From Babesia bovis T2Bo (lineage: Eukaryota > Apicomplexa > Aconoidasida > Piroplasmida > Babesiidae): a stretch of DNA of 64,000 nucleotides. Made by a program: the position numbers and the translations under genes. The first letter of the stretch is position 1. Each line of letters begins with the position of its first letter. Positions 48,600 through 59,600 of the stretch are shown here, in pieces. The stretch lies in the NCBI RefSeq assembly GCF_000165395.2, contig NC_067396.1, forward strand, positions 1,116,001 through 1,180,000, written 5' to 3'. The notes below the pieces were generated by a model. The model did not search any database, had not been told where the DNA came from, and saw only the letters and a list, made by a program, of their open reading frames with translations.

Positions 48600-49537
48600 T
48601 TATATTCTAGCTGCAATCACCATGCCATTATCATGGTCCACCTGGAACTAATAAAGCAATCTAATGACAACTTACACTGCCATTTAATGGAGTCGGTAGC
48701 ATTTTAGCCGAAGTACTTATAGATTCTAAATTCACCGGAGGCCAGAATGCACAGCAACGTTGTTCCTGTATAAATATACATGCATATGTAACTAACATAC
48801 GAAGCTGCGCTTCTCTTCCTCTGTGAACCACTTGAAGGTCTGCAGAGCTTCACACGGGCCCTTATACCCCTGGCCCCTGGACACATTTTAAAGTAAACCA
48901 CAATCACATACCAGCACGAACCGTCACTTTTAGGAGTCCAACCTGTTTAGTTATTGTACTACGTAATGTCGACCGTACCTTCTGGACACGGATGTGTATA
49001 GTCCCGCTTGTAATTCACAGTGCCGCAGCTGTTTATCGTTGGTAATTTAGATTGGTGACGTACCTCCCGTGATCAGCCGTTAGCTCCGCAGTTTCCTTCT
49101 CAATTCGCTTGTCTATCTTCTTATACTCAGCTTCATCAATGCTATGACAACATATAAATGTAGTAATCTCTACCCAACCGTTTCATCTTCTCAATCTGTA
49201 AAATAGTATAGTGGTCATAAAACAACAACATACCACTTCAGCACTGGTAGGCATCATCAAACTCTCCTGTTTAATGTTTTTAGCGATATCTGATAGTAAT
49301 GCAAATGAATCACAGCGCTCCTAACCTTTGAAGAGATCTAGCTGCGTATCTGAAAATATATTAAGACAACTGATGTAATAGAAAACATCGGTGATATAAA
49401 GTAACTGGTATCACAGATAGAATAACGTTTACCGCAGAAGCAATTCACTTACCTGTATAGTTCTTCCGAATACGTGCTCCTTTTGCGATGTGCGATATCA
49501 ATACCAAGATAGTGACCACATTAGTGTAATGCAACAT
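48600..49537 (-). CDS. CPW-WPC family secreted protein (ten short exons, one degenerate domain)
   Basis: Exons (minus): 49537-49453, 49349-49326, 49289-49234, 49195-49179, 49141-49064, 49028-48979, 48942-48912, 48876-48801, 48765-48676, 48641-48600. Introns are 103, 36, 38, 37, 35, 36, 35, 35 and 34 nt. Total 549 coding nt, 182 residues, in frame throughout. Residues 4-20 form a signal peptide (YTNVVTILVLISHIAKGA). A helical spacer follows. Residues ~101-149 then read CPEGW...GSCW...GYKGPC...EEEKRSFEQRC...FWPP, the order of the apicomplexan CPW-WPC domain (CP-x-x-W, Tyr-x-Gly-x-Cys, Lys-x-x-Phe-x-x-x-Cys, Trp-Pro). The final Cys of 'WPC' is Pro here. In Plasmodium such proteins are made in zygotes and ookinetes. 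The exons are too short to show as long open frames. Confidence 0.78.
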
Positions 49538-50096
49538 CCTTGATGATAAGGCATTAACACATACACCACGTGCTTAAATCCATCTTCATTAAGGTTTCCA
49601 TAGGAATATATTGTATAATGAAGTAAATGTGCAAGTTAGAAAGTAAGTTCTAGCGGACTTACACAGTAGTGTGTGTACGACCCAATATAGTAGCATCTAT
49701 ATCTACGGTCTCATCGATGTAATGATATAATCAGTGTGAATAAAAACATAAATGTGTAGTATATACCTATAGCATCATGTGTTATCTAAGCTTATGGCGT
49801 ATCTATAGTATCCATCATTCAATGCGCGCATGATGTCGTTCTGAATGTAACATCTATAAACCATTCTTGCGCTGTGTTTTATTTATATGTAACGATATGT
49901 GATACTTGAAGCCTGTATGTAGTTACACTAGGGGATACGTCATCCCGGTATCAGTACTGTAACTCCGGAATGTAACAACACAGTAATAAGTGATAAAAGT
50001 ATATTAGAATTATGTGTGTACTGTGATCTAATCTAACGAGTACATCATCAATAATGTGACACAAATTAGGCATTATGCCCAAATGCAGCACCGTAG
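49538..50096. other. Intergenic region, nothing recognised
   Basis: 559 AT-rich bases between two minus-strand genes. No open frame, repeat or RNA gene was recognised. Presumably the CPW-WPC gene promoter and the 3' UTR of the basic protein gene. Confidence 0.5.
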
Positions 50097-51001
50097 CTAG
50101 GCACTCGCTTCTAGCTTCAGCTGCAGAAGCTTCTCCTGTAGCCTCTTTTTGTCAACGAACTTGCGATATCTAGCAGTATACCACTTTGGGTGTGCCCGGC
50201 GAGCTAACCGGTGGTTACTCCGGGTATGGAGTACATCAGCAACCGTGAGATTACGCACCAAAGATGCGCTTTCATTCACATGAGGAAATGGATTTGTAGA
50301 AGTTTCTTGAGTAGGTGCGACGCTACGCCAGGATTGGGCGTCACGAACTACAGCATACAAACGTCTGAATCTATAACACATATACACAACGTAGAACCAC
50401 CAACCTCATTCCTTCATCCTGTTTGTATTTCAGGTCTATCAAAGGTGCTGAAAGTGAATTCATATCCTTAACTACATCGGATATATGCTTCGATTCAACC
50501 TGATGCTGCAAAAAAAATGTTATACATACCAAAAATGAACTAACCTGTCCATTAAAATCCATACCTATCCCACTGAAACTCTTGCAATAGCTTGGATCTA
50601 GCACTTGGTAAATGTAGTTGCGAATGTAAGGGTCATTCGCACAAGAAGCAGGTTGGAAGTATCTATATACATTGCGGCGATATGCACTAACAATAGTACC
50701 CAGCCCTATAGCAAATGATGAACGTGTAAAAGAACTTACTTTCCAAAGGAAATGCCAATTTGGCGTCACGATGGTACTGCGTTGCAGGCGGCAGCTTCTC
50801 CTTAGGGGACAGAGTGTCAGCCGCCCAGCTAGGAAGCTTCACATCCTCTATCAATGAAGGAACCTTTAAAGGACCCCAAGAAGGACGAAATAGCTCATTA
50901 GTGCAGTGATGATAAAGACCGCGCTTCCTTCGACGACCAAAGGGTGTCAACGCGCGACCACTTACCGCAAACAGTATGCCGCGGTGACCACCCCTAGGCA
51001 T
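50097..51001 (-). CDS. Four-exon basic protein, possibly organelle ribosome-associated (265 aa)
   Basis: Exons (minus): 51001-50740, 50705-50545, 50505-50405, 50370-50097. Introns are 34, 39 and 34 nt. The coding length of 798 nt is in frame. Start 'MPRGGHRGILFAVSGRALTP' and end 'KWYTARYRKFVDKKRLQEKL' are strongly basic. The middle is Tyr-rich (VYRYFQPASCANDPYIRNYI). The composition fits a mitochondrial ribosomal protein, and the start is faintly like bL28, but no diagnostic motif was seen. Located 204 nt downstream of hexokinase on the same strand. Confidence 0.6.
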
Positions 51002-51204
51002 TATATAGCTAAAACTAAAAAGGAAATTATAATAATAGCAACAGTTATCGGGTGTGTGTAATATTTTTTTGTCTGTACCCGCATACAAAAAATTATGTTG
51101 TTTTTAACACATAACCATGGTTTTTGGTCCTCCTAATAATATTTTGAAGTAATTTTTACTTTCTTTTTTTAACAAAAAATGAACATATAGAATCCAGTGT
51201 GTAC

Positions 51205-52668
51205 TCAGTCCTCCGCCATCATGGCAGCAGCAATCGCAGCACCCTTGCCTGATCCATCATCACAGGCATACATCACAACTGATCCTATAAGGTCAGACCT
51301 GCTGACCTTCTCAAGGTAGTAAGCAAGCCTGTCCCTGTACCACTGGTTCTTAACATACAGTGATCCATCAACAGCACACGTGGTCTTGTTGGTGACATAA
51401 GACCTCGTCTTGCGAGCAGTAGCAGTGATGGCAGCAGCAGCAAGACCAGCAGACCTTGAGAATGCAGCCTCACAGATTCTCCTAAGACCTGCCAAATGGT
51501 GATGCTCCAATACAGCATCCCAGTTCTCCTTAACGATCTCCTTAGCCTTCTCAAAGGTTTCAGACTGGTCGTTTAATATCTCAGCTGCATCAATAGAAGT
51601 GAAAGTGCCAATGTTCCACATTTTAGCGGGTGCTTTCTCGCGTAGATATAGAAGCATGTTCCTCCTAATGATGTCACCAAGGTAGGCTCCAGCAATGAGC
51701 TTCTCCATCATACCCCTGCCACTGTTGGACGTGTACCAATCAATCTCAAAGTCCACTGGAGTAGTAGGTAACAGCTTGTCGAAGTTACCACACTCAATGT
51801 TGACAACCTTACCAATGTAACCGTAGTGAAGGTAATCATGCTCAACATAACATATATTGAAACCAGTACCAAGAATGAGACCCATACGGCATTCAGGGTA
51901 ACCAGGAGGCTTCTGATAAGCAACTGACATAAGAGTTCCTACAGTGTCGTTGAGAATAATGGACACCCTGGCGTTAACATGGTTGCGCTTGAAGGCCTCG
52001 TCCATAAGCATACCAATGTCACGACCCTCAACCTGCTCAGTTGTGTCACGACCAGTCTCAAAACCCTTAGTCCAGTCAAGAAGAATGGCATTGCGCCTTG
52101 ATAACATAGTGCACGGGAATGAAAAGGTAAAGCCAACAGGGTAAATATGACCGGGATCTGATACATCACCAGCCTCTTCCATAAGATTGCCAATGTTCTT
52201 CGCAAAATGGTCGAAAAGCTCAGTAGCAGTTGCAGTACGGTCAAGCAAACCCTTTGGTCGAAGGGCAGTGGCATGCCTCAAACTAAATGTTGACTGCATT
52301 CTCTCCATAGTACCAGTACCAGTAACATTGATACGGACGGCTCTCAAGTTAGATCCACCGAAATCTATAGCATAGTAACAACCCTTCTCATTACCAGTTG
52401 GCAAATGAGTAATATAGGAATCTAACATCTTGAAGCTACACTCATTAGGTAACCATAAGTTACGGTGCCTTCTGTGAGCCATAAGACCGTTAACCAACTC
52501 AGCATAAAATGCCTGAGCGACATCCTTAAGGTACCTAATTGGTATATCGAGCTGGCCAATGATTTGGTCAAGTCTGACTGCTTCATCACAATCCAGCACT
52601 TGAGTAACCTTGTACGGTACCTCCACGGCTTCCGCAGCCTGACGAATAACAGATATTTCACCTATCAT
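51205..52668 (-). CDS. HK: Hexokinase
   Basis: The first step of glycolysis, phosphorylating glucose to glucose 6-phosphate with ATP, the main energy route in blood-stage parasites. A 487-residue single-exon product of the usual length. Visible motifs are the phosphate-1 loop 'AIDFGGSNLRAVRINV', the substrate strand 'GFTFSFPC', the catalytic Asp in 'ILNDTVGTLMSVAY', 'GLILGTGFNICYVEH', and the adenosine-side 'ACDDGSGKGAAIAAAM' near the C-terminus. The phosphate loop has Phe-Gly-Gly-Ser where most hexokinases have Leu-Gly-Gly-Thr. It shares a ~950-nt divergent upstream region with the giant ATPase gene. Confidence 0.97.
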   Translation of the reverse strand: MIGEISVIRQAAEAVEVPYKVTQVLDCDEAVRLDQIIGQLDIPIRYLKDVAQAFYAELVNGLMAHRRHRNLWLPNECSFKMLDSYITHLPTGNEKGCYYAIDFGGSNLRAVRINVTGTGTMERMQSTFSLRHATALRPKGLLDRTATATELFDHFAKNIGNLMEEAGDVSDPGHIYPVGFTFSFPCTMLSRRNAILLDWTKGFETGRDTTEQVEGRDIGMLMDEAFKRNHVNARVSIILNDTVGTLMSVAYQKPPGYPECRMGLILGTGFNICYVEHDYLHYGYIGKVVNIECGNFDKLLPTTPVDFEIDWYTSNSGRGMMEKLIAGAYLGDIIRRNMLLYLREKAPAKMWNIGTFTSIDAAEILNDQSETFEKAKEIVKENWDAVLEHHHLAGLRRICEAAFSRSAGLAAAAITATARKTRSYVTNKTTCAVDGSLYVKNQWYRDRLAYYLEKVSRSDLIGSVVMYACDDGSGKGAAIAAAMMAED

Positions 52669-53616
52669 TGTATGAGTCTATAATATTAACGATTGATGAG
52701 TGTGGCACAAATTAGGTCAATACATACCCATTGCCAGAAGGAACTAGGAGGTGCTGTAGGTCGTATGTAGGGGCAAAATAAATGCTCGACGAAGATAAGT
52801 GACTACTGCACTTTTATAAAATTGTGGTATTTTCAGTTTTTATTTAAGTAATGCTGCAGTCACACTGGTTGTTCTAGGTATGTATAGTATCGCTGTCTCA
52901 TAGATCATGCGCCCAGAGGTGTGTAAGAGTACGCATTCCCGTACAATCCAGAGTCTCAGTGTGATATGTCACATTATTAGAAGGCTATTCTTAATGCGTA
53001 TTATTCGACAAAGATCTTTGCCAGAAACAGCGTCGACTGCGCATTGGTAAGGTACAACCCTGAATCAATGCATATAGGAGTACAATCAGTGATCCATGCG
53101 TTTGCCGATGTATTAACAATTATTACATGCACTTTTACAACTACCGGGATTCTATTCTGCGGCCATATCTACTACCTGGATTCCAGTACTATCTGGAGTG
53201 TATATACGTACATGTATTCCAAAGCGTATCGTTTGTAGTAGCATATAATATGGTATTCTATATTATGCCAAAGGTTATTTGCTGGCAAATGCTCTTGATC
53301 GTGGTATATAATGTGTTCTTCCGTCTCATGCCAATTGTCGACGCACAGCGTCAAGTTGTGCGGTCAATCAATTGATACTATGTTTATTCATACACACCTC
53401 ATTGATCTAACAGATGTCTAGCATAATGTAGTGCCAATTCGGTATACTCGGTCCCCTCTAGGTGTATTACACCTTGTCGGTGAAAATGCGCAGCACATCT
53501 CCAGAGCGCGTTGAAAAGAGCTTTAGATAGTGATATGCATAAGACATCTAACTTAACGTGTTCTATTCATGTAAATGTGACCACCGCTTGAGCCCCTAGG
53601 TAATAGTTTTAACAAC
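52669..53616. promoter_or_regulatory. Divergent intergenic region between hexokinase and the giant ATPase gene
   Basis: About 950 bases serving as 5' region for two divergent genes. Open frames at 53044-53238 and 53127-53375 translate to Tyr/Val/Phe-rich sequence without splice context or recognisable content and were not accepted. No specific element was recognised. Confidence 0.45.
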
Positions 53617-56600
53617 ATGGTCCAAAGGGAACGTAATCATATATATCCCCGGGATCCAGGGCCATCTAGAAAGTATGTAATAGACAACCTAACCGGTTAT
53701 AATGCAAACGACCCGTGGCTACGCTTTTTAAAGCGTGAACCTGGTTACCAGAAGGCCCTTGGCATAGCACAAATGGTCGGTGGAGTCTACCGTATGGATA
53801 GCGACCCTGATACCTATATCGTATACTCTAACACAGAAAACTGCCGACAGGTTGATATGCTCTTCTTTCAATGCAACTGTCCCAGTCAACGTATTACCTG
53901 CTCACACCTGTTGGCAGCAGCAATGTCCAACAGCATTGGCACGGACTACATCGCCAAGGTTGTTATAATGAATCAAATTGACCGAAGGCTGTTCGGTATA
54001 TTGCAACGTGGTGATGGTATACCCAATTTCTGCGTACCTCGACATGTTGCCAAGTCCTTTAAATACCTCGAACCAAATGCAGACAATACCCGAATATTAC
54101 TAGAGATGCTAATTGGTATGGTATACCGGCTTATGCTGATGGACTATGCAGGATCGGGTACTGCAAATAACCGCACTACGGAACGTATTGAGTCAACCAG
54201 GGAATATCTTGACGACACCAGTCTTTGGTCACAATTGAGCAATGCAAGTAAAGATAGAACTGCCAATATGCACCAGAGTTTAACTAACTCCAAATGCGAC
54301 TTTGCCCAATATGCTGTGGATTACTTTAACGAAGGATCAGGTGATTATTATGACAGCGATGACAGTTACTTCCACGAAGGTGACGGCGTTCCGTCCGTCT
54401 CGTTGCACTTTTCAGTTGCACGCTTGTTCAATCGTTTGTCATATTACGTATCGAGTGTTGGCAATCTGCTAAGGCCTGAATCTAAACTTGCATTGCGTGA
54501 TGCTGTAAGAATTATACTTCCAGGAGCTTATCACATACTACGTGACGAATATCACATGCATTGGTTGTTGCCTAATGACCTGGCTCATCTAGAACAAATG
54601 TTGAAGTATCTTTTAAAGTCATATGAAAAACAAAGTGTAACAACCATAGATGGCTATTCGCTAGCGTTGGACTGCATAGAGCCAATGCGTCAACGTGCTG
54701 CTTCATTCAGTATCTCCATGCCAGACATACGTGAGGCGTTGCGATTGGAGCTCATGGGACTACCTATGATGTCAAACGTATACGCAGATGTAAATTGGTA
54801 CGGACGCTATCAACACAGTCTAGGATCGATGGTTGAATTTTTACAAACATACGAACTTAATTTAAATATGGACATGACGTTTGTAACCCTGGGCAACCAA
54901 TTGATCATCAAGGTGCCCCCAATATCGAGTTTCGATAATCCTTGGGATGCCCTAACGGCAATGGTTGCTGCTGTAGAAGAAAATGACCCTAGAGTGTTCA
55001 GCGGATGTGGTATTACATTATTAGCGTTAGTCAAACAAATATCACTCTTGCCCCCGTTATGCCAACTTAAAAAGGCCATATCACATATCTTCGATCCCGG
55101 GAATAATGGAGCTAAGTTCATTGCTAGTTGTTTAATCCATATTCCAAAGAATGTTGTAGTTGCCTTTTTCAACGCATACATCAAGGAAACTGTTGTTTTG
55201 GCCAGTGAGGCATTTTGTGCCATTGTAATCGAGTTGTGCGAGCGTGTTTTACTAGGAAGCGCACCCACATCTGTCAAAGATAGTTTATACCTGCTGGGTA
55301 TTCACTTCAACTTGGATGTGGATGATGCTTGGTCGCAAGCTGCGTCCTCATTTGAACGACGGCAAAGGCAGCAACGCATACTCGCGTTAAGTACTGATGC
55401 AGTGATACCCACTGAGTCAAACTCTCAGAAGCAGCAGTGTATACCCGATTTGCCCATGGAATCTGTAGTGGACGAACCATTTAGGTGTGATGTAAATAGT
55501 CTTGTGGAGAAACCTGCCCACGAACCAGTGTCACCACCTGATGTTGATAGGGTAGTATTATCCCCTGAAGAAGTCAGTACAAACATGGATATTGACTATG
55601 GGTATACATCTCCAGTAATTGGAAATGCAATTGATACTTCTAGTAATACAGCAGTAAGCAGTATGCAATTAGACCAGGGAAAGGCATTGATAGATGCAAT
55701 TCGCTTATATACATTTGGTTACGGTATACTGGAACATTTAAATCCCGAAGCTTCCGCAATTGTCAATAACCAACGGAAACAACTTGAACGTTCTGTCCGC
55801 CGTCTCAGTGAAGATCTGTATAGCTCCAGGTGCCATTTACACCTGGAACTTATACAAAATGCTGACGATAATAAGTACAACTGCCCGTTGCCTGAAATCG
55901 GTTTTGTATTAGACCGTAGTGGTATAGTAGTAATCAATAATGAATGTGGATTTACCGATAGCGATGTCAAGGCACTATGTGACATTGGATCCAGTAGCAA
56001 GACTAATAGTTCTCGTGATCTTATAGGTCAATTTGGATTAGGATTTAAGTCGGTGTTTCTAGTAACACATACTCCCTGTGTATTTTCCAACGGATTCCAT
56101 TTCAACTTCTCAAGCAACCCCAATCTCCAAAACAACGTCATGTACCTAATGCCACACTGGGTTGACGTAGGCACTGATTCAAACCCAGTGTCATATATAC
56201 AACAACGTCTATCACCACAGGGAAGTAATATCTTTGGATCCTACGTACAAGACTTTACCATGCGTCATGGTAATATGCCTGGTACTTTTATATTCCTCCC
56301 TTTTGACAAGGGTATTGAACCATATGATTTCTACGCCTCTGAGTTCCGTCGCATGGAATGCCATTACTTATGCTTTCTCAGAAATTTGCAAAGGATCAGC
56401 TTTATCATTTGCGAAGGTACCGGCGAGTTGATCACATTCCAACGTGTATGCGCATCTACGGTTCACGAAGTTTCAACACCAGGTGATTGGTCTAAAGAAT
56501 TGCATTATGAAGTGGGAAATAGATATGAATCAAGCAGGTACACTGAAATCGAACTTGTTAAGTCCAGTGGTACCCTGAACCAAGTTATCAGCCGTCACAC

Positions 56601-59600
56601 TTCCAGCTTCCTGCTATGTTGTCACGCGTTTAGTGATAGAGTACCGGATGCCTATTCTATAAACAAGAAACAACAAAATGTAGTTACTATTGGTATACCG
56701 CTGAATATAGTGGATCAATGCAGTTACCAAGTGCACAACGTGCTACCTGTCAGAGACTACGGCCTCGGATTCTTGGTCAGTGCAAAGTTTAACCTATCAG
56801 TCAGCCGTAACGCAGTATTGGTTGATGACGCATGGAATATCCAGTTGATGGATTGCGTAGCTATATCTTTCGTGGCTAGTGTACTGTTTGCCTCTAATAT
56901 GGCAATGTCAGCTCCACATTGGTACTACAGCACAGTTAGGTGCATACCCGGAAAACATGGTGCCCGCGATTGTTTTGCCAGATGTTGTAATTTAATACAA
57001 CAGTTGTTACAACGGGTTCCTTGGGTACTAACGGCTTCTGGCAATAACAGGACAGTGCCATCTGCGACTGTTGCAGTACCAAATATGCCTTATCAGTCAA
57101 TACAGGGACTGTATCTTGTTGATACAGTTCGTTCTATAATTGAGCCCACGTTACTGGAGAAGTTCTGCGGATGCTATTATGCATTGGTTAATATTGGGAG
57201 CAATGACATATACGATAATTTGGTAGAAATTGGTGTAAATGATGTCCTGGACCCTGGATTCATAGCTCTTCTACTGGCGCAGCTGTCGAATGCTGTTGAG
57301 CGTAGTTTACCCATAAATAAACAGGAATCTATGCTACGTAAGTTCTTTTCTGGCATTGGTTCATTACTATCACTTCTGGCTCGTTTGCTCCAGACTAGTG
57401 ACCTGGATCAAATTAAACAATGTCTGTTGCTACCGAATTCATGCGGCTACCTAATGCCAATCGATACTAATACAGTGTATGTGCGTGGCCCTTATATATT
57501 GGGCCTTAACAAGCTACCATTCGTTGTATGCAGATCCATATTCGAAAATAAGCTAGGACTCCAAGGATATGAACATCGCATAGCGGCAGTACTTGAACAG
57601 TTGGGAGCTACTGAATTGACTCCTGATAATCTCTATCAAGCTCTGATATTAAAGTTAGCTGCTTGTCTGAAATACGGCAACAAGGTTTCATTGAAGTCTG
57701 TAATAGAAAATGGAAGAATCCTGCTACATTTGATTTCAATGCACCTTGATGATTTGGAAAAATTAACACCCGATGAAAAAAATGAAATAAGTTCAATCTC
57801 AGTCGTATGTTCAGACGGGTCACTATCCACCTTGCATGATATCGGATTGAAGTTTTGTCCAGGTGACAATAGCCCCTACGCAGATGCATACCCTGATCTC
57901 CAAAATTACTACAACAATGCACGCCGTCTGTTAAGCAAGTCAACACTACGTATCAAGTACTTATCTGACCAATATCTAGAAGGTTTGGACAATAATACAA
58001 CCAGCGGGCCTTCACTAATCCAATTCAGAGATGCTATCAACAGACTGGGGGTATACAGCTTCTTGACATACCGTAGGCGTGGTGTGACCTATGATGCACC
58101 TGAAGTAACATGCCCATACTACAGTAAAGCACTGGAACTAAGTGCACAGGAACGTGGTGATATAGAAAATGGAACTTCTGAAATAACAGACTGGTACACC
58201 CCCGATATGTCTCAGTTGGCTAGTAGCCTGTTGTGCGGAACTATTAAAAGTGGCCATGACTGCATCACTGTTTGCATATACCAAGTGATGGAATTGGAAT
58301 TCACACTATACCCCCAATGCTACGCTGTTACATCCAATTCCGTAGTATTGGGCCACTCCGTAGCGTACTATCAATGTCGACTTGTGCCATGGGTACCTTA
58401 TGTAACTACAGCACTGGGAAATGCTATATCTGTAACTCCAATAGCTGTAGAAGACGATATAGGTATATCATGCCCGTTGTTAATCCATCAGGATCCAGTG
58501 GTTTCGCACCTATTCCTAAAACCAACTGGTAATGCGTGCATCCTGGATGTTATCGAATACATCGCACAAGAGTTGAGTACTGCTCACGAGACGCCATTAC
58601 GCACAAGTCAAATGATAGATGAACTATCCAGGCCCATTTACCATCGGATAAGAAAGTGCTTCTCTCCAGTGGCACTTGATGCAATAACAAAGTATCCCAA
58701 CAGTGTTATATCCATTCTAGGAGACCTGTATAAACAGTTACTAGACCGCATCGAGTCTAGCGAGCTTCCATTGAACATAGTTGTCGAAAGGTTTTCCTCA
58801 AAAAGGCTTATTGTGGTTTGCCAGTTGCCATTAGCTCCCGGATGTAAATTCACGGCACTATCATCTGGAAGTGATCAGCTTTATATACGTGACTCCATAG
58901 TGAAGTCACCTACTACGCCCCCTTTATCCCAACTCTACGCGCAATTGCCAAAGCTTGAATTTCTTTGGAGTGCTATCGGCGTTAGCGAATACCTTAGTGT
59001 AAGCGCTACCCTGGGTATACTGGAGTCATTACCCAAAAGGACTATTGCTGTAGAACACATTTATACAGCCATATGTTGCGTTTTACACTTGAGGCATATC
59101 CTGGATGAAACTGAATTTAAAAACGTTCTATGGTCCCGTAGGTGTATTCCAGTGACATCACATCGAGATTCGGTATTTCTGGAATTCAAAGGTGATCATG
59201 TGTTATCCCATGCATCGAATATAACAGATGGTAACCATTGCCTGATGGCACCTGAATGTGGTCTGCTGACCATAAAAACTGAAGAGTCATGGAACCTGGT
59301 AAATACAAGCTCAATAATGGATAATGGAAAACTTCATCTAGCTGCAGCAATTTCTGAACTTCCAAATACACGGGTTATTGCAGAATATGTATCATCATGT
59401 TTTGGCGGAGCCACTATTCACGAAGCATGGTCTAGAATTCTTAACTTATTAGGGGCAATTGATCTGGCGGATCGTTGCTCCATTATACCCGTTGTTGACA
59501 TTACCGATGCTAATAGAGATACAGGTCACTATGTGCTGTGTATGTTGTTACCATACATACACTACTACATAAAGCATAAATTGGGCACCAATTATGTTGA

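Noticed and set aside
53044..53375. Open frames upstream of the giant ATPase gene
   Set aside because: Short, hydrophobic-aromatic translation typical of AT-rich non-coding DNA. No conserved motif.
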